Source: CAYNLY01 sp964398225 (GTDB taxonomy: Bacteria > Pseudomonadota > Zetaproteobacteria > Mariprofundales > Mariprofundaceae). Taken from it: a stretch of 32,676 nt of DNA. The DNA lies in the NCBI GenBank assembly GCA_964398225.1, contig CAYNLY010000013.1:1-32676 (forward strand). The letters run 5' to 3'. This document shows, piece by piece, positions 7,651 through 15,050 of the stretch. Under the pieces are notes generated by a model. It did no database searches. It was not told the origin of the DNA and saw nothing but the letters and a program-made list of their open reading frames with translations. The translations under genes and the position numbers were made by a program. Position 1 is the stretch's first letter. Each line of letters opens with the position of its first letter.

Positions 7651-8669
7651 AGCAGCGACTCCTGGCGCCCGTTGCCGGGCATTTCACGCTTCATGTGCGC
7701 ATAGGCGAGCGGCGTGGCCGTCCGCCCCCGGGGGGTGCGCGCGATCAGGCCTTCCTGGAGCAGGTAGGGCTCGATCACATCCTCGATCGTGTCCGGCTGC
7801 TCGGAAATGGAGGCGGCCAGTGTGTCCAGGCCGACGGGCCCGCCGCGGTACTTGTCGATGAGCACGGCGAGAAGCTTGCGATCCATCTCGTCCAGACCCA
7901 GCGCGTCCACCGCCAGCGCGCGCAGCGAGGCATCGGCCACTTCGCGGTCGATGACGCCCCGATGCCGGACCTCGGCGAAATCGCGCACGCGCCGGAGCAG
8001 GCGGTTGGCGATGCGCGGCGTGCCACGCGATCGGCGGGCGATTTCCATCGCGCCGTCCGGCGTGGTCTCGATGCCCAGAAGCCGCGCCGACCGGGCCACG
8101 ATCGCGGCCAGCTCCTCGTGGGAATAGAACTCCAGGCGCTCGATGACGCCGAAGCGGTCCCGGAGCGGGTTGGTGAGCAGCCCCGCCCGGGTCGTCGCGC
8201 CGATCAGCGTGAAGCGCGGGATGTCCATCTTGATCGAGCGCGCCGCCGGCCCCTGGCCGATGACGATGTCGAGCTGGAAGTCTTCCATGGCCGGGTAGAG
8301 GATTTCCTCAACCTGGGGATTCAGCCGGTGGATCTCATCGATGAACAGGACGTCGCCGGGCTCGATGTTCGTAAGCATTGCGGCCAGATCGCCGGCGCGT
8401 TCGATGACCGGGCCGGAGGTGGCGCGAAAGTTCACGCCCATTTCGTTGGCGATGATCCCGGCCAGCGTGGTCTTGCCCAGGCCCGGTGGGCCGTAGAGAA
8501 GGACATGGTCGAGCGGCTCGCCCCGGCTCCGCGCCGCCTGGATGTAGACCTCGAGATTGGCGCGGATCTTGGCCTGGCCGATGTATTCGTTGAGCCTGCG
8601 CGGACGCAGCGCGGCGTCCCAGGCCTCCGGGCCGTCCGATTCGGGGTCGATGAGCCGTTGTTCGTCCAT
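7647..8669 (-). CDS. ruvB: Holliday junction branch-migration ATPase RuvB
   Basis: AAA+ motor that drives branch migration of Holliday junctions with RuvA. The 340-aa protein has Walker A GPPGLGKT (60-67), Walker B VLFIDEIH (107-114), sensor-type GATTRAG, and the C-terminal winged helix (RTPRGRTATPLAY). The start is ATG 8669, four bases after the ruvA stop. The order ruvC-ruvA-ruvB indicates a single recombination cassette at the head of this transcript. Confidence 0.98.
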   Translation of the reverse strand: MDEQRLIDPESDGPEAWDAALRPRRLNEYIGQAKIRANLEVYIQAARSRGEPLDHVLLYGPPGLGKTTLAGIIANEMGVNFRATSGPVIERAGDLAAMLTNIEPGDVLFIDEIHRLNPQVEEILYPAMEDFQLDIVIGQGPAARSIKMDIPRFTLIGATTRAGLLTNPLRDRFGVIERLEFYSHEELAAIVARSARLLGIETTPDGAMEIARRSRGTPRIANRLLRRVRDFAEVRHRGVIDREVADASLRALAVDALGLDEMDRKLLAVLIDKYRGGPVGLDTLAASISEQPDTIEDVIEPYLLQEGLIARTPRGRTATPLAYAHMKREMPGNGRQESLL

Positions 8670-8673
8670 CGGA

Positions 8674-9237
8674 CTATCCCGCCAGCGCCTTCAGCGCGGC
8701 CTTGAGCATCGTTTCGAAGTCGGCCGGTTCGATCGCGGCCAGGGCCCGGTCGATCTGGGCCGGCTTGTAGCCGAGGTTTTCCAGCGCGGAGCGCACATCG
8801 GCGACGGCGCCGCCGCCCGCGGCCGCAGCCTGCGGGCTTGTCAGCTTGCCGCGCAGTTCGAGGATGACGCGCTGGGCGGTCTTGCGGCCGATGCCCGGAG
8901 TGCGCGCAAGCAGCGCATCGTCGCCGTTTTCAATGGCCCGGAGAAGCTGCTCGGTGGGCATGCCGCTCATCAGGTTCAGCGCCATGCGCGCGCCGATTCC
9001 CGAAACCGAAAGCAGCCGGCGGAACAGCGCCCGTTCGCCGGAGTCGGAAAAGCCGTAGAGCGTGATCTGGTCTTCGCGCACATGGGTGTGGATGCTCAGG
9101 CTCGCCTTTTCGCCCGCCTGCAGCCGGCACAGGGTCTGAAGGCTGACGAGCACCTCATAGCCCACGCCGCCGGTGTCGAGCACCACCGAACCCTCCGGGT
9201 CCAGTTCGACGACGGTTCCGGTGATCCGACCGATCAT
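8674..9237 (-). CDS. ruvA: Holliday junction DNA-binding protein RuvA
   Basis: Tetrameric protein that recognises four-way junctions and loads RuvB. The 187-aa protein has an OB-fold N-terminal domain (MIGRITGTVVELDPEGSVVL), two helix-hairpin-helix motifs (VSGIGARMALNLMS at about 78-91; TPGIGRKTAQRVILEL at about 113-128), and the small RuvB-binding domain III after a Gly/Ala linker (ADVRSALENLGYKPAQID). The start is ATG 9237, giving an ATGA overlap with the ruvC stop. The reading frame stays open upstream of this ATG, but that extension lies inside ruvC and does not resemble RuvA. Confidence 0.97.
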   Translation of the reverse strand: MIGRITGTVVELDPEGSVVLDTGGVGYEVLVSLQTLCRLQAGEKASLSIHTHVREDQITLYGFSDSGERALFRRLLSVSGIGARMALNLMSGMPTEQLLRAIENGDDALLARTPGIGRKTAQRVILELRGKLTSPQAAAAGGGAVADVRSALENLGYKPAQIDRALAAIEPADFETMLKAALKALAG

Positions 9238-9734
9238 GGACGCTCTTCCTGCAACCGCATCGGGGTATGATGCGCGTGGCAGATGGCCACGGCAAGCGCA
9301 TCGGCCGCATCCTCGGCCAGTGTTCCGGGTGGCTTGAGCAGCAGCTGCACCATGTGCTTCACCTGCGCCTTGTCCGCGCGTCCCGTTCCGACGACGGCCT
9401 GCTTGACAAGCGCGGGCGAATAGGGGGTGACGGCTAGCCCCAAGCCTGCACAGGCGGTCAGGAGCGCGCCGCGCGCCTGCCCCAGCTTCAGCGCGGAAGC
9501 GGCATTGCGGGCGAGGAACACGTCCTCCATCGCGGCGGCATCGGGCCGGAACTTCCGAATAATCTCCTGAAGGCGCGCAAACAGCGCGAACAGCCGCGCG
9601 GCCAGTTCGCCGGCCGGAGGGCGGATGACTTCGTGGTGAACGTGAATGAGCCGGCTGCCGCGGACGTCGATCAGGCCCACGCCCGTCTTCAGCGAGCCGG
9701 GATCCACGCCCAGGATGCGGCGGCCGGAGTTCAC
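9234..9734 (-). CDS. ruvC: Holliday junction resolvase RuvC
   Basis: Endonuclease that cuts Holliday junctions symmetrically. The 166-aa protein has the four acidic catalytic residues of the family in the expected places: D11 (LGVDPGS), E70 (MEDVF), D142 and D145 (EDAADALAVA). The start is GTG 9734; the yebC stop lies six bases upstream. Length is normal for the family. Confidence 0.97.
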   Translation of the reverse strand: MNSGRRILGVDPGSLKTGVGLIDVRGSRLIHVHHEVIRPPAGELAARLFALFARLQEIIRKFRPDAAAMEDVFLARNAASALKLGQARGALLTACAGLGLAVTPYSPALVKQAVVGTGRADKAQVKHMVQLLLKPPGTLAEDAADALAVAICHAHHTPMRLQEERP

Positions 9735-9739
9735 GGCGC

Positions 9740-10492
9740 TCAGCCCAGCCGCTCCAGCTCCTTTTCGTCGATGTCGTAGTTCGCATAGACGTTCTGCACG
9801 TCGTCCAGGTCCTCGAGCCGTTCGATGAGCCGGATCAGCTTTTCCGCGGTTTCGCCCTCGACATGCACGGTGTTCTGCGGCAGCCAGGTGATTTCGGCCA
9901 TCTGCGGTTTCAGGCCCGCATCCTCGAAGGCCTGCTGGACGTCGTTGAACACGGAAGGATCGCAGAGCACCTCGATGCAGCCTTCATCCGGCTTGTCCTG
10001 AACGTCGTCGGCGCCCGCCTCGAGCGCTACCTCGATGATGCGTTCCTCGTCGGCCGAGTTCCGGTCGAAGAGGAACTGTCCCTTCTGCTGGAACATCCAG
10101 GACACGCAGCCGGTTTCGCCCAGGTTTCCGCCGCCTTTGTTGAAGGTCGAGCGCACGTCGCTGACCGTGCGGTTGCGGTTGTCGGTCATGCAGTCGACGA
10201 GGATGGCCACGCCGCCGGGTCCGTAGCCCTCGTAGCGCACTTCCTCGATGTTGGCCGCATCCCCGCCGCCGGCACCGCGCTGGATCGCGCGCTCGATGTT
10301 GTCCTTCGGCATGTTCACGCTCTTGGCCGCGGTGATGGCCGCGCGCAGGCGCGGATTGGCCTCCGGGTCGGGCCCGCCCAGCCGGGCCGCGACCGTGATC
10401 TCGCGGATGTAGCGCGTAAAAAGTTTCGCGCGTTTCGCATCCTGCGCGCTCTTGCGATGCTGGATGTTCGCCCATTTGCTGTGTCCTGCCAT
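9740..10492 (-). CDS. yebC: YebC/TACO1-family protein
   Basis: Conserved 250-aa protein with the family N-terminus MAGHSKWANIQHRKSAQDAKR and the motif GYGPGGVAILVDCMTDNRNRT. YebC proteins are annotated as transcriptional regulators in some bacteria, while the mitochondrial relative TACO1 acts in translation; the sequence here cannot decide between these. The start is ATG 10492, preceded by AAGGAG about 12 bases upstream; an in-frame extension to 10591 has no family similarity. It is the first gene of the long minus-strand block, directly before ruvC, as in many gammaproteobacteria. Confidence 0.95.
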   Translation of the reverse strand: MAGHSKWANIQHRKSAQDAKRAKLFTRYIREITVAARLGGPDPEANPRLRAAITAAKSVNMPKDNIERAIQRGAGGGDAANIEEVRYEGYGPGGVAILVDCMTDNRNRTVSDVRSTFNKGGGNLGETGCVSWMFQQKGQFLFDRNSADEERIIEVALEAGADDVQDKPDEGCIEVLCDPSVFNDVQQAFEDAGLKPQMAEITWLPQNTVHVEGETAEKLIRLIERLEDLDDVQNVYANYDIDEKELERLG

Positions 10493-10580
10493 TGTCGGTT
10501 CCGGCTCCTTGCTCTGATTGGTCGGCGGCAGGCTAGCAGTCGACCCGGAATCCGTCATCGGCCCGGCCCGAGGGTTACGG

Positions 10581-10597
10581 TGTGTCATCACGACACA
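10581..10597. promoter_or_regulatory. 17-bp dyad, candidate operator between yebC and a small gene
   Basis: Perfect inverted repeat TGTGTC (10581-10586) / GACACA (10592-10597) with a 5-bp centre. A third half-site, TGTGTC, is at 10611-10616. It lies in the divergent gap between yebC (start 10492) and the 73-aa gene (start 10684). The symmetry and position suggest a binding site for a dimeric regulator of one or both genes. No regulator can be named. Confidence 0.4.
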
Positions 10598-10683
10598 GCA
10601 GGCGCCGGAATGTGTCCGCCGTCACGGGCCGCATGCGCGAATCCGGGCAGGCTGCAATCAACCTGTCCGTGAGGAGGTGCATC

Positions 10684-10905
10684 ATGGAGCAGCATGTCGA
10701 ACGCGTGATCCGGGAATATCTGGACGCGGTGGAAGCGGCCCACGGAAGGGAATACCGGGATCGGTGCGAGGTTCGCTACACGGGAGGCAGCCACATTCTC
10801 GTGCGCCATCCCGACGACGAGGAAGGCGAGCTTCTGCCGATCGGCCATGTGGAGGAAATGACCGCGCATCTGAGGCGCAACGGGGCCATGCCGAAGGCGG
10901 CCTGA
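10684..10905 (+). CDS. Small conserved-looking hypothetical protein, 73 aa
   Basis: I do not recognise the family. The gene is credible because a strong GAGGAGG (10671-10677) precedes ATG 10684 at good spacing, and a strong hairpin follows the stop. The product is small, soluble and charged, with no signal peptide or membrane segment. An N-terminal amphipathic helix (HVERVIREYLDAVEAAHGREY) leads into a beta-like segment (RCEVRYTGGSHILVRHP), an acidic DDEEGE turn, and a final helix. It stands alone between a dyad and a hairpin, divergent from yebC and convergent with coq7. An upstream in-frame start at 10582 would overlap the dyad and is not favoured. Confidence 0.7.
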   Translation: MEQHVERVIREYLDAVEAAHGREYRDRCEVRYTGGSHILVRHPDDEEGELLPIGHVEEMTAHLRRNGAMPKAA

Positions 10906-10923
10906 ATCCGTCCCGAGTCCGGC

Positions 10924-10955
10924 GACGGGGGCCCGGAGCCATCCGGGCCCCCGTC
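10924..10955. terminator. Strong hairpin between convergent genes
   Basis: Perfect 14-bp stem GACGGGGGCCCGGA (10924-10937) / TCCGGGCCCCCGTC (10942-10955) with loop GCCA. It lies between the stop of the 73-aa gene (10905) and the coq7 stop (10966). There is no T tract on either strand, so it may be a non-canonical bidirectional terminator or a 3'-end stabiliser. Confidence 0.65.
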
Positions 10956-10965
10956 CTGCATCGGG

Positions 10966-11610
10966 CTAGATGCGCTCGGCGACTGTGGTCATAATCTTCG
11001 CGGTCATGCGCATCAGGCGCCGGACCGGTTCCGGAAACTCGGCCGCGCCCAGCTCGTGGGCAAGGTCCGCATGCCCCTGTTCGTCCACCTTCATCTGCTC
11101 GACAATCGCGCGGCTTCGGGCGTCGCGCGACGGAAGCCGGTTCAGATGACTTTCGAGGTGGCGCACGACCTGCTTCTCGGTCTCTTCGAGAAATCCAAGA
11201 TTCCAGCGGTCGCCGGCCAGTCCCGCCGCCATGCCGATGGCCAGCGAGCCGAGATACCACGCGGGGTCGAGCAGGGACGGCCGGTCGCGCAGCTCCTCAA
11301 GGCGCCTGCGGCACCAGTTCAGGTGATCGGCTTCCTCGATCGAGGCCTGCATCAGCCGCTCGGCGATCGCGGGATCGCGCGCGGTCAGGCTCTGGCCCTG
11401 GTAGAGCGCTTGTGCGCACATTTCGCCGGCGTGATTGACCCGCATCAGCCCGGCCGACAGCCGCCGCTCGGACTCCGACAGCTCGTTCTCGGGCGCATCC
11501 TCCGCCGGGTAGGGACGCGAGCTCGTCTGCGGGCAGAAGATGTTGTTCAGCGCCCGGTCGATTTCGATCAGCAGCCGGTCCACAGGATTCAGGCGACGGA
11601 ACGATTCCAT
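10966..11610 (-). CDS. coq7: Demethoxyubiquinone hydroxylase Coq7
   Basis: Diiron monooxygenase performing the last ring hydroxylation in aerobic ubiquinone synthesis. The 214-aa protein is a four-helix ferritin-like protein. Iron ligands are visible: E63 in NHAGE, E93 and H96 in EEADH, a glutamate in the FLEETEKQVVRHLESH helix, and the C-terminal DEQGH. ATG 11610 is preferred; a GTG at 11616 adds two residues and neither start has a clear ribosome-binding site. It marks the organism as an oxygen-using ubiquinone producer. It lies alone, with no other ubi genes nearby, and its upstream region is the 320-bp gene-free stretch. Confidence 0.95.
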   Translation of the reverse strand: MESFRRLNPVDRLLIEIDRALNNIFCPQTSSRPYPAEDAPENELSESERRLSAGLMRVNHAGEMCAQALYQGQSLTARDPAIAERLMQASIEEADHLNWCRRRLEELRDRPSLLDPAWYLGSLAIGMAAGLAGDRWNLGFLEETEKQVVRHLESHLNRLPSRDARSRAIVEQMKVDEQGHADLAHELGAAEFPEPVRRLMRMTAKIMTTVAERI

Positions 11611-11700
11611 GCACACGAGACTAGGATCGGCGCAGCATCCGCGTCAACGGCATGAGCTGTTCACGCGGAAGTCCTTGCCGTGCAAGCGGTTGCGGCAGGC

Positions 11701-11733
11701 TTCCACAGCATCTGTGGAAAAATGTGTGGAAAA
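11701..11733. promoter_or_regulatory. Inverted repeat with two DnaA-box-like 9-mers
   Basis: TTCCACAG (11701-11708) and CTGTGGAA (11712-11719) form a perfect 8-bp inverted repeat with a 3-bp centre. The 9-mer TGTGGAAAA occurs at 11713-11721 and again at 11725-11733, starts 12 bp apart. It differs from the complement of the DnaA consensus (TGTGGATAA) at one position. These could be DnaA sites, or simply the half-sites of another regulator. Confidence 0.35.
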
Positions 11734-11781
11734 GAAGGTTCAAACGCCGACGACCCAAAGCGCAAAGCCCGGCGGAGCTTG

Positions 11782-11802
11782 TGTGCACATTTTTTGTGCA
11801 CA
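11782..11802. promoter_or_regulatory. Paired TGTGCACA palindromes
   Basis: Two copies of the self-complementary octamer TGTGCACA (11782-11789 and 11795-11802) are separated by five T residues, giving a 21-bp structure that can pair as an 8-bp hairpin. It could bind two dimers side by side or one larger regulator near the coq7 promoter. No known operator consensus is matched with confidence. Confidence 0.4.
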
Positions 11803-11931
11803 GTGAAACAGGCAGTATTTTTGAAGACTTATGAGGCATTGTTCATTTTCCGCCTTTGTTTTGACATTGAGGCGGGTGCGCGTTCGTGCGCGCATCGGCT
11901 GAGGTGAATAACTTCGCAATAGTGGCCCTTT

Positions 11932-13197
11932 TCAGCCCACTTTCATGCCCTGCTGGATCCGGCGCTCCAGGCCGATGCTGCGCCGGGCGGCGGTTTCAAG
12001 GGTTGCGGGAAGATCGCCGGGGGCCACGTCTTCGCCGATGTCGATCACGTGAGGGGGAAGCACGGGGCTGCGCGCTGCGTTCTCCGCAAGCACGGTGGCG
12101 TGCTTCATCCAGATCCGCCGGTGGTGCCAGGGCTGAGGTGTTCGCGGTAGCCCAAGCATCCGGGCAAGCTCCGCGAGCGCGGTTTTCTCCGGATCTTCGG
12201 GAAGCCTGCGGGCGTCGCTGATTACCGCGGCAATGTGCGTGAGTCCTTCGGGCGCCGACTGGTGCATGGCATCGACACGGATGAACCATTGCACCCAGGT
12301 TCCAAGCCCGCCGATCAGCGGCGTATCCGAAGGCCAGGGCAGCGGTTCCCGGAACCAGAAGTGGAGGTTGGCGATGCCCCGCCAGCGCCGCTGCGATTCG
12401 GGGCGCGTTCGTCCCAGCAAGCGTTCGCGGGATGGGGCGGGCAGCGCGAGCACGACCCGCGCGCATCGTTTGCCGCCGATCCGTGGGGATTCGAGCCAGG
12501 CGCGGTCGACGCGCCGGCGGCAGTGGAAGCGGACGCCAAGCCGCTCCGCGTATTGCGCGAGCGGCTGAATCAGAGCCTTCCTGAGCGGGGCGCGGAACCA
12601 GCCGAGACGGGCGCTGGCGTGGCTAGAGAACGCCTCGTCGAGCACGGCCGCAAAACTCGCCGCGTTCGCCTCGGCAAGGCTTGCGTTCATCGTGGCTAGG
12701 CACAGCGGCTCGATCAGTTCGCGCGTCAGCGTCTCGGGCGGGCGGATCCGGTCGAGCCAGCGACGCACGGGCTCCGTGCGCGGAGCCGCGCCGAGGCACC
12801 GCCGCAGCCGGATCAACGCCGCCACCGAGCCCAATCCGTGGCCCGGAAGCCGAAGCAGCGACAGTGCTAGCGCCGGGCCGATTGGAAGCACGGGCGAGGG
12901 CGCCAGGCTCCGGAGGCCTCCGGACTCCGACCAGAAGTCCAGTTTCAGGGACTGCTGCCAGTGGATCTGGTCGGCGGCGCCGCTTTTTTCAAGCAGGCGG
13001 GAAAGCTCCCGGTAGGCGCCGATCAGCAGGTGCGGGCCGTGATCGACCCATCCGCCGATTCGGGCGTCGAAGAACGAGCCCGCGCGCCCGCCGGGGAATG
13101 GCGCCGCCTCAAACACGTGCACTTCGCATCCCGCCTCGGCCAGCCGGATGGCGGCGGCAAGTCCGGTCACGCCGGCGCCGACGACGGCGATCCGCAC
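11932..13197 (-). CDS. hpnE: Hydroxysqualene dehydroxylase HpnE
   Basis: FAD-dependent amine-oxidase-like enzyme that reduces hydroxysqualene to squalene, the third step of the HpnCDE route. The 421-aa protein opens with the dinucleotide-binding motif VVGAGVTGLAAA, followed by the FAD-binding FEAAPFPGGRAGSF segment and GGWVDHGPHLLIGAY. The start is GTG 13197 with AGGAAGG just upstream; the hpnD stop is 13 bp away. Position after hpnC and hpnD separates it from phytoene desaturase relatives. Squalene is the precursor of hopanoids, but no squalene-hopene cyclase lies in the window. Confidence 0.94.
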   Translation of the reverse strand: MRIAVVGAGVTGLAAAIRLAEAGCEVHVFEAAPFPGGRAGSFFDARIGGWVDHGPHLLIGAYRELSRLLEKSGAADQIHWQQSLKLDFWSESGGLRSLAPSPVLPIGPALALSLLRLPGHGLGSVAALIRLRRCLGAAPRTEPVRRWLDRIRPPETLTRELIEPLCLATMNASLAEANAASFAAVLDEAFSSHASARLGWFRAPLRKALIQPLAQYAERLGVRFHCRRRVDRAWLESPRIGGKRCARVVLALPAPSRERLLGRTRPESQRRWRGIANLHFWFREPLPWPSDTPLIGGLGTWVQWFIRVDAMHQSAPEGLTHIAAVISDARRLPEDPEKTALAELARMLGLPRTPQPWHHRRIWMKHATVLAENAARSPVLPPHVIDIGEDVAPGDLPATLETAARRSIGLERRIQQGMKVG

Positions 13198-13210
13198 CCT
13201 TTCGCCTTCC

Positions 13211-14089
13211 TCAGACGAGCGAGGGGGGCTGCTCCGGATGCTGCCGGCAGCTTTTCGCCTCGCGTCGCCAGGTGCGCCAGGCGATCCAGATTTTGGTTGC
13301 GGGAAGCAGACGGACCGGATGCCTCCAGACGTCGTAATCCACGTTCCTCAGGCGCCTCAGGTAGGCGTGATAGATCGCGGCCATCACCAGCGAAGGCCTG
13401 AGGCTTTCGCGGTCGGTTGCGGGAAGCTCCTCCAGCGCCTGGTCGTAGAGCGCGAAGGCCTGCCGTCCGTAGTCCCGCAGCAGCAGCCGCATGCCGTCGT
13501 TCATCGTGCCGTCGATGAAATCCTGGTCGGTGAGCCGGTGGCGGACGAGGTCCTCGCGGGCCAGATAGATGCGGCCGCGGCGCGCATCCACGGCCAGGTC
13601 CCGGAGGATGTTGGTCAGCTGCAGGGCTTCGCCCAGCGTGGTCGCAAACCGGCGCGCGGCGCGGTCCCGGTAGCCGAAGATCTCGATGCTGAGCAGTCCG
13701 ACCACGCCGGCGACGCGGTAGGCATAGAGCGACAGGTCCGAACGCTTGAGCACCGGCTGCCGCTGGATGTCCATCCGCATGCCGTCAAGCAGTTCGACGA
13801 GAAGCTCCCGGTCGATCGGATAATGCGTTCGCACCCAGTCGAGCTCCCGTCCCACCGGATGGGTGGGACGGCCCGAAAAGGTGCGTTCGAGCTCTTCGTG
13901 CCAGAAGCCGAGTTTCTGCATTGCCACCTGCGGGTCGCGGACCTCGTCGGCGATGTCGTCCACTTCCCGGCAGAACGCGTACAGAGCCATCATCGCGCGG
14001 CGTTTTTCCTCGGGCAGAAACAGAAAGGCATAGAAAAACGACGAGCCGGCGCCACGCGCCTTCGCTTCGCAGTACTGCTGCGGCGTCAT
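13211..14089 (-). CDS. hpnD: Presqualene diphosphate synthase HpnD
   Basis: Head-to-head prenyl transferase joining two farnesyl diphosphates to presqualene diphosphate. The 292-aa protein has the two Asp-rich magnesium-binding motifs of the squalene/phytoene synthase family: CREVDDIADE (about 40-49) and LTNILRDLAVDARRGRIYLA. The N-terminal MTPQQYCEAKARGAGSSFFYAF is typical of HpnD. The start is ATG 14089, overlapping the hpnC stop as ATGA; the frame remains open upstream inside hpnC, but without family similarity. Confidence 0.95.
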   Translation of the reverse strand: MTPQQYCEAKARGAGSSFFYAFLFLPEEKRRAMMALYAFCREVDDIADEVRDPQVAMQKLGFWHEELERTFSGRPTHPVGRELDWVRTHYPIDRELLVELLDGMRMDIQRQPVLKRSDLSLYAYRVAGVVGLLSIEIFGYRDRAARRFATTLGEALQLTNILRDLAVDARRGRIYLAREDLVRHRLTDQDFIDGTMNDGMRLLLRDYGRQAFALYDQALEELPATDRESLRPSLVMAAIYHAYLRRLRNVDYDVWRHPVRLLPATKIWIAWRTWRREAKSCRQHPEQPPSLV

Positions 14090-14985
14090 GCGCGCGCCTC
14101 GACCGCCCCCCGCCGGCTCCGGAGGCAGGCGGGCATCGTAAGGGAAAGCCAGGTCCAGTCCCAGGCGGTCAGGCTCGGGCGCTTTGCAAGCGGCTCGGGG
14201 CTTTTCTCGATGCGGGCAAGCAGCCGATAAGCGGCGCGAAGGGTCAGGCCCGCCTGCAGGCGAAGGCGCAGCGGAAGCAGGGAAGGGAGGTCGGCAGCGG
14301 CCGCAAGCAGAGGGCGCGTCCGGTTGCACGCGTCGGCAACGATCGCGCGCTGTTTTGCCGGCGCAATCTCTTGAAGCGCGATCAGCGCATCGGGCTTCAG
14401 CCCGTGAGGTTCAAGCCATTCGGCCGGCAGGTAGCAGCGGCCGCGGGCGAGATCCGGTCCCAGATCCTGCCAGAAGTTGATCCATTGCAGCGCGGTGCAC
14501 AGCGCATCGGACGCGGCGACGGCCTCGGGATCGTTCACGCCGTGAAGAGCGAGCAGGATGCGGCCGATCGGATTGGCCGAGTGGCGGCAGTAAAAGCGGA
14601 GCTCCTCCTCGCTTGCGTAGGCATGAACTTCGAGGTCCATCCGGAATGCGACCAGCAGTTCGTGCAGGGGTTCGGGCGGAAGTCCGAGGTTCCGGAAGGC
14701 GTGATCCAGGGCCACGAAGACGGGGTGATCGGGCACCCGACCCGCCTCGGTGCGCGCAAGCAGGGTTTCCCAGGCATCGAGCTGCTTGCGTCGGACTTCG
14801 GCGGGCGCTTCGCCCTCGTCGGCGATGTCGTCCGCCGTCCGGGCAAACGCATAGACCGCCGCGACCGCTGGACGCAAATGCGGGGCGATGAGCCGCGATG
14901 CGGTGGGAAAGTTTTCCCGATGCCGCCGTGCGATTCCAAGACAGTGCTGGTATGCTTGGGCTACCGGCCCGGGCAGGGAGTGCAT
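14086..14985 (-). CDS. hpnC: Hydroxysqualene synthase HpnC
   Basis: Paralogue of HpnD that converts presqualene diphosphate to hydroxysqualene. It has the first Asp-rich motif RTADDIADE and a modified second motif, WINFWQDLGPDLARGRCYLP, as expected for HpnC. ENFPTASRL near the N-terminus is also characteristic. ATG 14985 is preferred because the family usually begins close to AYQHCLGIARRHRENFP; an in-frame ATG at 15012 adds nine residues. It is the first gene of hpnC-hpnD-hpnE and is divergent from thiO across a gap under 70 bp. Confidence 0.94.
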   Translation of the reverse strand: MHSLPGPVAQAYQHCLGIARRHRENFPTASRLIAPHLRPAVAAVYAFARTADDIADEGEAPAEVRRKQLDAWETLLARTEAGRVPDHPVFVALDHAFRNLGLPPEPLHELLVAFRMDLEVHAYASEEELRFYCRHSANPIGRILLALHGVNDPEAVAASDALCTALQWINFWQDLGPDLARGRCYLPAEWLEPHGLKPDALIALQEIAPAKQRAIVADACNRTRPLLAAAADLPSLLPLRLRLQAGLTLRAAYRLLARIEKSPEPLAKRPSLTAWDWTWLSLTMPACLRSRRGAVEARA

Positions 14986-15050
14986 GACGCGGCATGGTGA
15001 ACCGTTTGACATGCTGCGGCAAGTCCGGTCCGGAACAGAGGAGGTCGGGC

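Larger units (their letters stand above)
11611..11931. other. Gene-free, relatively AT-rich region of about 320 bp
   Basis: Lies between the coq7 start and the hpnE stop, both minus strand. It is visibly more AT-rich than its surroundings and contains two dyads (annotated separately). It also has a TTGACA at 11861-11866 on the plus strand, without a convincing -10. Several open frames cross it, but none has a ribosome-binding site or a plausible protein sequence. It should contain the coq7 promoter and the hpnE transcript end; no classical terminator for hpnE is evident. Confidence 0.6.

Noticed and set aside
11621..11907. Small genes of 60-75 codons on either strand in the coq7-hpnE gap
   Set aside because: No ribosome-binding site, no plausible protein features, and they run through the inverted repeats.
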